Part shown: piece by piece, positions 36,606 to 44,069 of the stretch | Layout of the letters: each line of letters begins with the position of its first letter | How positions within the stretch are numbered: position 1 is the stretch's first letter | Assembly: GCF_947503465.1 (NCBI RefSeq) | Contig: NZ_CANNDN010000005.1 | Location: 1 to 64,000 of the forward strand | Source of the DNA: an uncultured Tateyamaria sp. | Lineage (GTDB): Bacteria > Pseudomonadota > Alphaproteobacteria > Rhodobacterales > Rhodobacteraceae | DNA: 64,000 bases | Direction: 5' to 3' | Notes under the pieces: generated by a model | Databases searched by the model: none | Told to the model about the DNA's origin: nothing | The model's input: only the letters and a program-made list of their open reading frames with translations | Program-made: the position numbers and the translations under genes

Positions 36606-36894
36606 GGGAAAAGCCGATGCCTTGCAGAAAGGAGATGACACCCGTGACGGTTTTGATCTCACGGATCTTGATATCGTTGCGAGATGTGCGTGTACGCGCA
36701 GTGACCAAGAGCTTTTCGAGCCCTTCGTCGCTGACAGCGCGCATGATCCAGACCCCATGCCAGTTGGGGCCCTTCTTATACGCTGCCTCCTTGCAGACAA
36801 CTTCCACGCGATAGCCGTCGGCGACCAGATCGCGGAATCTGGGTTCAGTGACCACATTTGGTGCTTCTTGTTCTAGGTCCATCACCCGGATCAT
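36526..36894 (-). CDS. Hypothetical first gene of T4SS operon
   Basis: 122-aa soluble protein, no signal peptide, no family recognised. It contains a basic, conserved-looking centre ([35 protein letters not shown]). As promoter-proximal gene of the virB operon it may be regulatory. The start at 36894 follows a region with CCGCAA/TTGCGG inverted repeats (36962-36990). Confidence 0.55.
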   Translation of the reverse strand: MIRVMDLEQEAPNVVTEPRFRDLVADGYRVEVVCKEAAYKKGPNWHGVWIMRAVSDEGLEKLLVTARTRTSRNDIKIREIKTVTGVISFLQGIGFSHADIPLEEGKRTELKLSGEELAASRA

Positions 36895-37024
36895 GTTCTC
36901 CCTAAAGGCGAAGACCCGGGTATCAGGAGTTGATGCCCAAGCCTACGATGCTATATAAATGACCGCAAGATATTATTTTGTCGTTGCGGCTGTACTCTGG
37001 TTGCGCACCCATTAGGCATGCGCC

Positions 37025-37345
37025 ATGGATTCTATCAAGGTTTTACGGGGTTCGGAGAACCTCCGGTTGTGTTGGCTCCTCGGTAGCCAGGCTATAGCTT
37101 TGTCGTTGTTGTTTGGCAGCGACGCAGTAGCTGAGACCTGTCTCGCGCCGCAGAGACCATTCGTTCCGAGCGATCCTCAAGCAGCGCGGGAATATGCGGA
37201 TGTGATTCGGTCGGACTTCGAGTTCTACATTCGCGATGTTCAGGGCTACTTTCGGTGTCTTGAGGACGAACGAGCACGGGCTTTTGAAGAGGCGCGTGAG
37301 GTTAGCGAAGAATTCGGACGCTTCCTTGAGACGGTTGGTCCGTGA
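37025..37345 (+). CDS. Hypothetical exported protein
   Basis: 106-aa protein, divergent from the virB operon. A hydrophobic segment WLLGSQAIALSLLFGSDAVAET reads as a signal peptide; the mature 70 residues are acidic and helical with two Cys (TCLAPQ, YFRCLED). It may be a small periplasmic transfer or exclusion protein; function unknown. Confidence 0.55.
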   Translation: MDSIKVLRGSENLRLCWLLGSQAIALSLLFGSDAVAETCLAPQRPFVPSDPQAAREYADVIRSDFEFYIRDVQGYFRCLEDERARAFEEAREVSEEFGRFLETVGP

Positions 37346-37436
37346 CGCAGATTTTTTATGTTTCCTGATCTGCCATGCACTTCCAGAGACCTCCAACTTA
37401 TCCAGATTTTAGATAATCTATAAAGCAGATTAGCCC

Positions 37437-37457
37437 CGTCACAAGAGGTATGTGACG
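37437..37457. promoter_or_regulatory. Operator-like inverted repeat before XRE regulator
   Basis: CGTCACA-agaggta-TGTGACG is a perfect 7-bp inverted repeat with a 7-nt spacer, immediately before the GTG start at 37459 and covering its ribosome site. This suits autorepression by the XRE protein. Confidence 0.5.
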
Positions 37458-37458
37458 C

Positions 37459-37716
37459 GTGGCAAAAACGATTAGAAGTTCTGGACATGAGGCGCTGCGC
37501 GAAGCCCTGATCGCAGCGAGGAAGGCGGCTGGTCTAACGCAGACTGAGTTGGCTTCACGGCTCAAGTGCCATCAATCATTCGTGGCGAGATTGGAAAGTG
37601 GGCAGCGTCGGATCGATGTGATCGAGCTAATTGTCTTGTCGCGAGCAATTGACGGAGATGCGCATGAACTTTTGGATGTTGCAGAGCGAATGACAGAGCC
37701 TGATCATCAGCTCTAG
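37459..37716 (+). CDS. XRE-family HTH regulator
   Basis: 85-aa protein consisting of one Cro/C1-type HTH ([40 protein letters not shown]). GTG start. It lies between the virB operon promoter region and the catabolic island and may control transfer genes or itself. Confidence 0.85.
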   Translation: MAKTIRSSGHEALREALIAARKAAGLTQTELASRLKCHQSFVARLESGQRRIDVIELIVLSRAIDGDAHELLDVAERMTEPDHQL

Positions 37717-37825
37717 ATTGGGCAATGTGCCTCAAAACATTAAAGAAACTAGTGAGAGGTACAGAAACAGTGTGGTTTAGTTGCGCACCTCCAATGGCGG
37801 TTCCAGCGATCAGCAACTGACCAGA

Positions 37826-38008
37826 CTAGTATTCTGCGGGACCTTGCCTCGAGAATGATGGAAAAATCTCATCGGTAGGCTCGTCGGCAATCCACATTGG
37901 GGCAACTTCACCGTTGTTCCACAAATACAACCAACCCACGACTTTGCCTGTTCGAGCATCAAGGATTTTCTTGATCGGCACTGCCTCCAGGTGACCTTCT
38001 GAGTTCAT
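37826..38008 (-). CDS. Small hypothetical protein
   Basis: 60-aa protein (KKILDARTGKVVGWLYLWNNGEVAPMWI), possibly a small beta-barrel. GGAGA precedes the ATG at 38008. The longer frame to 38122 would run into the GST gene and is not supported. A perfect 12-bp inverted repeat lies upstream at 38024-38054. Confidence 0.5.
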   Translation of the reverse strand: MNSEGHLEAVPIKKILDARTGKVVGWLYLWNNGEVAPMWIADEPTDEIFPSFSRQGPAEY

Positions 38009-38023
38009 TTGCTCTCCAAAGAA

Positions 38024-38054
38024 ACAAACTAGCGACCAATGATCGCTAGTTTGT
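38024..38054. repeat. Perfect 12-bp inverted repeat
   Basis: ACAAACTAGCGA (38024-38035) and TCGCTAGTTTGT (38043-38054) flank a 7-nt centre. It lies between the GST stop (38079) and the start of the 60-aa gene. It could terminate GST transcription on the minus strand (T-rich after the stem) or act as operator for the small gene. Confidence 0.7.
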
Positions 38055-38078
38055 ATTTTCTCCTGATTTTCACGAGGT

Positions 38079-38753
38079 TCAAAAGTTTTGTGGAAACAGT
38101 GCCTTGGCTGTTTCGTCATCAAAGTCCTGCTTGAACTCGTGACGACCCTTCAGCGCCTCAACCCGCTGAGCGGCGGGATTTGCAGAGATCGCATCAAAAA
38201 GCCGCGCGACATTTGGGAACTGCGCCAAGCCATCGTCAAAGATATAGGGCGCGAAGTTCATCCAGCCCCACGCACCAATGTCGGCGATGGAGTATGTGTC
38301 ACCCGCAATAAACGCGTTCGTTTTCAGGCGTTCATCAAGGACGGCATAGTGGCGCGCCACTTCTTTCTCGTAGCGGTTCTTGGCGTAGGGGATGTCTTCG
38401 GGGCACATCTTGAGAAAATGGACTGCCTGCCCTGAAAAAGGCGACAGTCCCGTTGCAATAAAGTGATGCCAGCTTAGGACGCCCGCACGCACGGCCGGAT
38501 CCTGCGGGAGGAACTTACCGTGCTTTTCGGCCAAGTAGAGCAAGATCGCGTTGGAGTCGAAAATTGTGGCGTCACCGTCCACCAGAACGGGTAACTTCGC
38601 ATTCGGGTTCAGCGCAAGAAACTCCGGCTTGTGCTGTTCGCCCTTGAACGTGTCAACCGGCTTGACGTCGTAATCAAGCTCGAGCTCTTCCAACAAGAGC
38701 GCGACCTTCAGCGGATTTGGCGAGGGGTGAAAGTAGAATGTGAGATCTGACAT
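38079..38753 (-). CDS. Glutathione S-transferase family protein (A)
   Basis: 224-aa GST. The N-terminal thioredoxin-like domain (1-80) carries SPNPLKVALLLEELELDYDV and the glutathione-binding LPVLVDGDATIFDSNAILLYLAE. The C-terminal helical domain ends with IAGDTYSIADIGAWGW. It follows the exported ABM-like gene by 3 nt. GSTs of this type serve in detoxification, disulphide reduction or dehalogenation; the role here is not fixed. Confidence 0.85.
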   Translation of the reverse strand: MSDLTFYFHPSPNPLKVALLLEELELDYDVKPVDTFKGEQHKPEFLALNPNAKLPVLVDGDATIFDSNAILLYLAEKHGKFLPQDPAVRAGVLSWHHFIATGLSPFSGQAVHFLKMCPEDIPYAKNRYEKEVARHYAVLDERLKTNAFIAGDTYSIADIGAWGWMNFAPYIFDDGLAQFPNVARLFDAISANPAAQRVEALKGRHEFKQDFDDETAKALFPQNF

Positions 38754-38756
38754 CCG

Positions 38757-39185
38757 TTATTCAGCCGCCAATGTGATGCTGAACACATCGTAGGGATGGA
38801 AAACCGGGCTGGAAATGGTGAAGGCTTTGCCCAATTCGGGCAGATCACCGGCGGTCAGGGCTTCGACGACCGCTTGCACAGACGCTTCACTGTCCCATTG
38901 CGCATAGTTTGTCACGACAGTTTCATCGCGGCTGATGTGGACCGACGCGTTGCGAAAGCCGTCGAAGCTGCTGATTTCGGTCTCCATTGCTAGGGTTAGT
39001 TGCTGGGCCAGTTCCTGGATCGTAACGCCTTCATTTGGCGTCATCACGTTGATGAAAGTGACGGCATCGCCTGCTTCAGCAATCGAGACGGTTGCATCCT
39101 GGGCACTTGCGGAAATCGGGGCGAGCGCGACGCCAGCGGCGAACGCGACGGCTTTCAGTGGTGAGAGGTTTAGCGTAGAGAACAT
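38757..39185 (-). CDS. Exported antibiotic-biosynthesis-monooxygenase-like protein
   Basis: 142-aa protein. A signal peptide (LSPLKAVAFAAGVALAPISASAQ) precedes an ABM-type ferredoxin-like domain (VTFINVMTPNEGVTIQELAQQL...SVHISRDETVVTNYAQWDSEASVQAVV). ABM proteins are usually cytoplasmic cofactor-free oxygenases or heme-binding; an exported form is unusual. AAAGGA precedes the ATG at 39185. Divergent from the TetR gene. Confidence 0.75.
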   Translation of the reverse strand: MFSTLNLSPLKAVAFAAGVALAPISASAQDATVSIAEAGDAVTFINVMTPNEGVTIQELAQQLTLAMETEISSFDGFRNASVHISRDETVVTNYAQWDSEASVQAVVEALTAGDLPELGKAFTISSPVFHPYDVFSITLAAE

Positions 39186-39234
39186 AGTCAATATCCTTTA
39201 GGTTGGAGAAATCCGTTGAATCTTGGGACAAAAC

Positions 39235-39293
39235 GGATTAATGTAGTGATCGATAGTTAAATTGATCGCTATGGTCAAGGATTAATGTAGTGA
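39235..39293. promoter_or_regulatory. Paired 15-bp direct repeats in divergent promoter
   Basis: GGATTAATGTAGTGA occurs exactly at 39235-39249 and 39279-39293, 44 bases apart start to start. Between them lie ATCGATAG and ATCGCTAT half-sites. The region separates the TetR gene from the ABM/GST pair, so it probably holds the TetR operators. Confidence 0.6.
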
Positions 39294-39865
39294 CCACTTC
39301 ACAAAAAAGAACGCGAGGCCGTCCAAGAAAGTTTGACATCGAAAGCGGTGTTCGGCAGGCGCAATTACTTTTTGCCAGTCGCGGGTATGATGTGGTTGGC
39401 GTGAGCGAGATTTGCGACACTTTGGGGATCACCCCGACATCGCTATATTCGGCCTTCGGCAACAAGCTGGGTCTATATGAGCGCGCGGTAGAGGCCTACG
39501 CCAGTTCGACCGGACGTTTCGTTGGAGAGGCACTTGAGCAGGCGCAGACAGAGCGGGAGGTGTGGGACAAGGTCCTTCGCGCTGCCGCAGATGCCTACAC
39601 CTCAGGAGAAATCAAAGGGTGCCTGGTCCTTGATGGGACGCTCACCTCACAGGATCCGGAGGCGAACGCGCTAGTGGCGGCGCAAGCGCAGGGCACACAG
39701 CTGGTAATAGCGGAACGGTTGCAGGAGTTGGGTGCAGAAGAGGCCGAAAGTTCGGCCTCGACCATTCTCATCTTAATGCGGGGCTTATCAGCCTCTGCGC
39801 GAAACCTTGCGACCAAGGAAGACCTTGAAGCGGTTGTGGACCTTGTCCTGATCGCTAAGGACTAA
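39290..39865 (+). CDS. TetR-family regulator
   Basis: 191-aa repressor-type regulator. N-terminal HTH at about 20-65 (VRQAQLLFASRGYDVVGVSEICDTLGITPTSLYSAFGNKLGLYERAV); C-terminal ligand domain is Ala/Glu-rich. GTG start with AAGG upstream. Its position suggests control of the divergent ABM/GST genes; its 3' end just overlaps the convergent GST gene. Confidence 0.85.
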   Translation: MTTSQKRTRGRPRKFDIESGVRQAQLLFASRGYDVVGVSEICDTLGITPTSLYSAFGNKLGLYERAVEAYASSTGRFVGEALEQAQTEREVWDKVLRAAADAYTSGEIKGCLVLDGTLTSQDPEANALVAAQAQGTQLVIAERLQELGAEEAESSASTILILMRGLSASARNLATKEDLEAVVDLVLIAKD

Positions 39866-40494
39866 ATCCCAAGGCGATCCGGAAGGGCGTAGGCTTTCTG
39901 AATCGCAGGGCGCGCCGATATCCGTTCGCTCCATGAGTGTACTGCGGGAAAATCATTGAGATCGACATTTTGCCAAGCATGTCTTTGCACCCATGGAAAA
40001 ATCATCATGTCTGCAATTGAATAGGCACCAGCGACGAAGTCGCGCCCTTCAAGCCTGCGATCCAACACGCCATAGAGGTGAAGCGCCTCTTTGTTATACC
40101 GTTCCCTGGCATAGTGAGCATCGTCAGGCGCCTTTCGGTTAAAGTGATGCGCTTGACCAAGCATGGGTCCGAACCCTGCTGCCTGCCAAAAGAGCCATTG
40201 CAAGACCTCCATCCGCTCCGGCGCGGTCTTTGGAAGAAAGAGGCCGGTCTTTTCGGCCAGATAGAGCAATATCGCCCCGGACTCGAAGACTTCCTGCCGT
40301 GAAAGACCGTCTGACGGTGCGTGATCAACGATCGCAGGGATCTTGTTGTTCGGATTGATCGACAGGAATTGCGGTGAAAACTGCTCGTCTTTCTGGATAT
40401 CGACTGCCGTGACACGGTACGCGAGTTCCATTTCCTCAAGGCAGATTGCCACTTTGTGACCGTTGGATGTTTTCCAATAATAAAGCTCAATCAT
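39862..40494 (-). CDS. Glutathione S-transferase family protein (B)
   Basis: 210-aa GST resembling the YfcG/Nu group: N-terminal YYWKTSNGHKVAICLEEMEL, glutathione region NPNNKIPAIVD and FESGAILLYLAEKTG, C-terminal LEGRDFVAGAYSIADMMIFPW. It is the last gene of the leftward catabolic operon and overlaps the VOC gene by 8 nt. Thr/Asn in the TSN motif suggests disulphide-bond or thiol transfer chemistry, as in Nu-class enzymes. Confidence 0.85.
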   Translation of the reverse strand: MIELYYWKTSNGHKVAICLEEMELAYRVTAVDIQKDEQFSPQFLSINPNNKIPAIVDHAPSDGLSRQEVFESGAILLYLAEKTGLFLPKTAPERMEVLQWLFWQAAGFGPMLGQAHHFNRKAPDDAHYARERYNKEALHLYGVLDRRLEGRDFVAGAYSIADMMIFPWVQRHAWQNVDLNDFPAVHSWSERISARPAIQKAYALPDRLGI

Positions 40495-40972
40495 CGCTGA
40501 CCCCGAAGACGTTGATGAGGTTCCCGTCCGGATCGCGAAACAGCGTCGACGTCGAACCGGCATCATCAAGCACGAGTTCTTCCCAAAGAGTCTCGACCTC
40601 GTTCGCGTTCAGATATTGTGTGAAACCGGACAGATCGTTCACATCAAACACGATGGCCTTGAACCCTTGCGTAAGCAGATGGGTTGGGGGTGGGGTATCC
40701 AGTTCTGGCAACCGTTCGGAGCCTTCGACCTCAAGCAGTTCCAGCCGAACATCCGCGAGGGCGATGAATGCGACCTTTGCGGAGACCGGTTCAAAATAGG
40801 TTTGGGATACGACCTCGAACCCGAGGATGTCGCGGTAGAACGCGATGCTTTCGTCCAGATCGGAAACGGAGATCGCAACATTGTTGAATGTCAGATCAAA
40901 TTCCTGTGCCTTGGCGGTTGTTGTCATCATGCCGACAGCGACGATTGCGGCAAATACTGTGGGATATCTCAC
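40487..40972 (-). CDS. Exported VOC-family protein lacking usual metal ligands
   Basis: 161-aa vicinal-oxygen-chelate protein with a signal peptide (YPTVFAAIVAVGMMTTTAKAQ). The VOC fold pattern is clear (VAISVSDLDESIAFYRDILGFEVVS; LFRDPDGNLINVF). The first metal His of glyoxalase-type VOCs is replaced by Asn (FNNVAI), and the last ligand position reads Asn (INVF) in place of Glu. It is closely related to the cytoplasmic product at 60902-61333. GTG start. Confidence 0.75.
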   Translation of the reverse strand: MRYPTVFAAIVAVGMMTTTAKAQEFDLTFNNVAISVSDLDESIAFYRDILGFEVVSQTYFEPVSAKVAFIALADVRLELLEVEGSERLPELDTPPPTHLLTQGFKAIVFDVNDLSGFTQYLNANEVETLWEELVLDDAGSTSTLFRDPDGNLINVFGVSDD

Positions 40973-40976
40973 TTTT

Positions 40977-41603
40977 TCAGATCCTTAGGTTTCGTTCTGC
41001 ATCACGAACGACAGAAAATCCCGGTCGTGACGTCAGCCGCGCGAACCAGTCTGCGACATGGGGTGGAAGTGTGAATTCGGGATTTACGGTAAGAAGCCGG
41101 TTCAACCCGATCACAAGCGGGAGGTCGCTCAGACGAGCATCGCCTGAGCTTTCGGCTTCGCCAACGCGGCACGTTTCAAGGAGGTCCACATTCGCTGCGA
41201 CCCGCGCAAACAGCTTCGATGCCTCCGGTGAATTGAGAGCGAACACCTTGTCGCGCCATCCATCGAGAAACAACGTTCTGATCGGTGGCCAGAACACGTT
41301 TGAGTGCCAATCGAGCCAGCGGTCATCATAGGAGCGTTCATTTGCGTTCCCAGGGTAGTAGCTTTCTGCTCCGTTTTTGTTGGCAAGAAAGCGCAGGATT
41401 GCATGAGACTCCCAAATGACGCATCCATCGTATTCGAGCACAGGCACCGTACGGTTTGGGTTCAGTCGGGCAAACTCTGGCGTATCGAGCCCACCGAATG
41501 GCCCACCAACTTCGCGGTGTTCTATGTCCAGCTTAAGCTCTTCGGTAAACCAAAGGACTTTCTGAACATTGGTCGAGGTGCTTCTGCCCCAAAGACGGAT
41601 CAT
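40977..41603 (-). CDS. Glutathione S-transferase family protein (C)
   Basis: 208-aa GST: WGRSTSTNVQKVLWFTEELKLDIE, then LNPNRTVPVLEYDGCVIWESHAILRFLA. The STSTN turn would place Ser or Thr at the thiol contact. ATGA overlap with the YciI gene upstream. In this pathway context a glutathione-dependent dehalogenation or isomerisation step is possible but not shown. Confidence 0.85.
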   Translation of the reverse strand: MIRLWGRSTSTNVQKVLWFTEELKLDIEHREVGGPFGGLDTPEFARLNPNRTVPVLEYDGCVIWESHAILRFLANKNGAESYYPGNANERSYDDRWLDWHSNVFWPPIRTLFLDGWRDKVFALNSPEASKLFARVAANVDLLETCRVGEAESSGDARLSDLPLVIGLNRLLTVNPEFTLPPHVADWFARLTSRPGFSVVRDAERNLRI

Positions 41604-41893
41604 GGGGCAGGCTTTCCGCGCCGCCAATCGAATGCCTGCGCTTCGTGCGACGCCCAGATACCTTCTTGGGCGAAAGGATCCTGACCCAAGAAATCTTGAA
41701 CAACTTTGAGCGACGTTGCTTCAAAGATAAAGAACGACCCCTCAGGCGCGTCGCCCTGATCAAGAAGCGGGCCGCTCACGACGACGCGCGGGTTGTCGAT
41801 GGCGCGGTCCAGATGTGCGGCGTGCTTCGGATGAAACTCGGCCCTTTTGGCGCCGGTTCCCGACCGGTCTTGAGCCTTTGCGATATAGAACAT
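41600..41893 (-). CDS. YciI-family protein, possible dehydrochlorinase
   Basis: 97-aa YciI/muconolactone-isomerase-like protein. It has a central HPKHAAHLDRA segment with the His typical of the family and GPLLDQGDAPEGSFFIFEATSL. It directly follows the hydroxyquinol dioxygenase gene. TftG of 2,4,5-T degradation, a YciI-fold protein, removes chloride from chlorohydroxyquinone; the same step here is inference from family and neighbours. Confidence 0.7.
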   Translation of the reverse strand: MFYIAKAQDRSGTGAKRAEFHPKHAAHLDRAIDNPRVVVSGPLLDQGDAPEGSFFIFEATSLKVVQDFLGQDPFAQEGIWASHEAQAFDWRRGKPAP

Positions 41894-41905
41894 GTCCAGT
41901 GCCCC

Positions 41906-42772
41906 TCAATTTTTGACGAGGGAAATGGTGTTGTGGACATGGTAGAACGGATTGGCCACGCCATATTCTGCCGCGCGCACGGGGTCATCCACCAGATCGA
42001 ATTCCCGCACGAGGCTTTCCTTCACACCAAAGACGACGTCGGATTCGATGTATGGATCGTTTTCAACAAAGAGGTGGCTCGTGATTGGCTCATGCCCTTC
42101 GGCCATCCCAATGAAATGAATGTGTGCCGGGCGGTTAGGGTGTCGACCGGACGCCAGCACCATTTTCCCGACGGGTCCGTCTGTTGGGATCGGATAGTAG
42201 CTGGGTAAAACCGACCGGAACCAGAACGAACCATCCTCCTCTGTCGTGAACAGACCGCGCAGGTTCAGATCGGGTAACTCACCGGGTTTCTGCACGTCGT
42301 AGAACCCGTCCTCATTGGCCTGCCAAATGTCGACTTTCGCTTGCCGTAAGGGCTTTCCATCCAGATCGGTCACCGTTCCGGTCACAACCAAAGGCGCGCC
42401 GCTGCCATGGCGTGCCACGTTTTCGCCATTCGGGTACGCAGGGCTTTCGACCATGTGAAAGGGGCCCAATACGGTGGACTCAGTCGCCTCTGCGGGTTTT
42501 CGGTTGTTGATAGCGTCAACCAGTGTCGAGACCCCGAAGACATCTGAAAGCAGAATAAACTCCTGGCGGACGTCGTCGCATTTTTGTCCGACCTCGGTGA
42601 GGAACTCGAGCGCTTGCATCCATTCCGCGGTCGTTGGCTCAACCTCGCGGATAAGGGCGTGCAGGTGGCGCACAATTGCTTCGGAAACTTCCTTGAGGCG
42701 CGGGTCGGGGCAGTCTGCGTAGCGGCTGAGGACTTCGGCCGTTGCGTTCTCTTCGGTGAAATTTCTGGTCAT
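41906..42772 (-). CDS. Hydroxyquinol 1,2-dioxygenase-like intradiol dioxygenase
   Basis: 288-aa Fe(III) intradiol ring-cleavage enzyme converting hydroxyquinol (or a catechol) to maleylacetate (or cis,cis-muconate). Iron ligands visible: Y158 (DGFYDVQ), Y192 (SYYPIPTDGP) and H217/H219 (RPAHIHF). The N-terminal dimerisation helix region (EWMQALEFLTEVGQKCDDVRQEFILLSDVFG) is typical of catechol/hydroxyquinol dioxygenases. The maleylacetate reductase gene on the other operon supports hydroxyquinol as substrate. Confidence 0.85.
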   Translation of the reverse strand: MTRNFTEENATAEVLSRYADCPDPRLKEVSEAIVRHLHALIREVEPTTAEWMQALEFLTEVGQKCDDVRQEFILLSDVFGVSTLVDAINNRKPAEATESTVLGPFHMVESPAYPNGENVARHGSGAPLVVTGTVTDLDGKPLRQAKVDIWQANEDGFYDVQKPGELPDLNLRGLFTTEEDGSFWFRSVLPSYYPIPTDGPVGKMVLASGRHPNRPAHIHFIGMAEGHEPITSHLFVENDPYIESDVVFGVKESLVREFDLVDDPVRAAEYGVANPFYHVHNTISLVKN

Positions 42773-43581
42773 TTTTTGATCTCCTTGATTGCGTGAGAAT
42801 TGATGTCTTGGTTCGTCCGGAGCACGTCAGTGATCTGCTTCGAAGCGGCTTCAAGCATCGGCACGATGGTGTCGCGGAGCCGCTTGGACGGGTATCGAGT
42901 TGGGGTCGAACTGAAATTGAGGGCGGCAAGCGTTGCGCCCGTCGGTGCGAAGACGGGAACCGCGACAGAGATCAGATCTTCTTCAAGCTCTTGATCAACG
43001 ATCGCATAGCCATTTGACGCGACGCCGCAGAGCGTTTCCAATAGAACTTGCCTGTCTGATAATGAAAAACGTGTCCTGCGCGGGAGCTCGGTCTGGTTGA
43101 TCAACGCGGTCAGCCTCTCCGGTACGAGGTTGGACAGAAGAACGCGACCCATCGAGGTATGGACAGCAGGCAGCCGACTGCCGACTTCGAGGTGGACGGA
43201 AAGCACACGGCGGCTTGGCGCGCGCGCGACGTAGACGATATCCTGACCATAGAGGGTCGACATTGAGCAGGCTTCGCCCGTCTTTTCAGACACATGCTTC
43301 ATGGGCGGACGCAACGCTTCCCAGAAGGGTTCAGTCACAATTGGGCTTATGGCAAGTTCAGCAAGCTTTGGTGTCGGCAAGAACCACTTTTGGTCTTGGC
43401 GCAAGATGTCCATGTCGCAAAAGGTGAGCAGAAGCCGGCGGGCGGCAGCTCTACTGATTTCAACATCTTTGGCCGTCTCCGCAATCGTACACCCAAAAGG
43501 TCTTGAAGCGACGAATCCTAACACAGACAACCCCTTGATAAGAGTTACACTTCGTTCGGGTGAGACAACGTGCAGACCCAT
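42769..43581 (-). CDS. IclR-family regulator (PcaR/PobR-like)
   Basis: 270-aa regulator: winged HTH at about 25-65 (GCTIAETAKDVEISRAAARRLLLTF) and C-terminal IclR effector domain. It overlaps the dioxygenase gene by ATGA and follows the YdcZ-like gene by 2 nt. IclR regulators of aromatic pathways bind 15-bp palindromes; GTTCG-N5-CGAAC sites occur before three transcription units here. The frame to 43644 is leader; start at 43581 fits the family. Confidence 0.85.
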   Translation of the reverse strand: MGLHVVSPERSVTLIKGLSVLGFVASRPFGCTIAETAKDVEISRAAARRLLLTFCDMDILRQDQKWFLPTPKLAELAISPIVTEPFWEALRPPMKHVSEKTGEACSMSTLYGQDIVYVARAPSRRVLSVHLEVGSRLPAVHTSMGRVLLSNLVPERLTALINQTELPRRTRFSLSDRQVLLETLCGVASNGYAIVDQELEEDLISVAVPVFAPTGATLAALNFSSTPTRYPSKRLRDTIVPMLEAASKQITDVLRTNQDINSHAIKEIKK

Positions 43582-43583
43582 TT

Positions 43584-44069
43584 CTAGAACCTGCCGAACC
43601 GGAATGTCAGCACGCCGACAAGTGCCAGACCCACACCCAGACATCTGCTGAGTGTCATTGGCCGCTTAGGCGTGCCGAACAGCGCAAAGTGATCCGCAAA
43701 CGATGCAGCGGCGAGCTGGCCGGTGACGACGATCATTAGAAAGAGCGCGATGCCCATGATTGGTGCAATGGTTATGCCCGCAGTCACAAAAGCCGCTCCT
43801 GCAAGCCCGCCTAGCCAGACCCACCAGGGGGCTGAGGCAATCGCTGGCCCGATTGGCGCCCGATCCTGCAGAAAGGCGAACGGCAGAACGATCGCTGTGC
43901 TTACCAGCAACGAAAACAGAACAGCGGCGAAAGGGGACGCAAGACGACGGCTGACTTCGGCGTTGATTGCAGGTTGTACGCCAATCAGGACGCCACACGT
44001 CAGGGCAACAGCAATGCCAAACAAAAGCATCAGGGCAGGCTTCTTTCTTTGGAGAGTTGAGGCAATCAT
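43584..44069 (-). CDS. YdcZ/DUF606-type DMT transporter
   Basis: 161-aa protein with five hydrophobic segments (for example LMLLFGIAVALTCGVLIGVQPAINAEVSRRL) matching the DUF606/YdcZ small membrane family, related to the DMT superfamily. It overlaps the TRAP permease by ATGA, so it may help export or uptake of a pathway intermediate. Upstream ATG at 44081 is an alternative start. Confidence 0.75.
   Translation of the reverse strand: MIASTLQRKKPALMLLFGIAVALTCGVLIGVQPAINAEVSRRLASPFAAVLFSLLVSTAIVLPFAFLQDRAPIGPAIASAPWWVWLGGLAGAAFVTAGITIAPIMGIALFLMIVVTGQLAAASFADHFALFGTPKRPMTLSRCLGVGLALVGVLTFRFGRF

Noticed and set aside
37003-37790. GTTGCGCACC occurring at both ends of the small-gene block
   Set aside because: Only 10 bp, in direct orientation, without other signs of a mobile element; could be chance.
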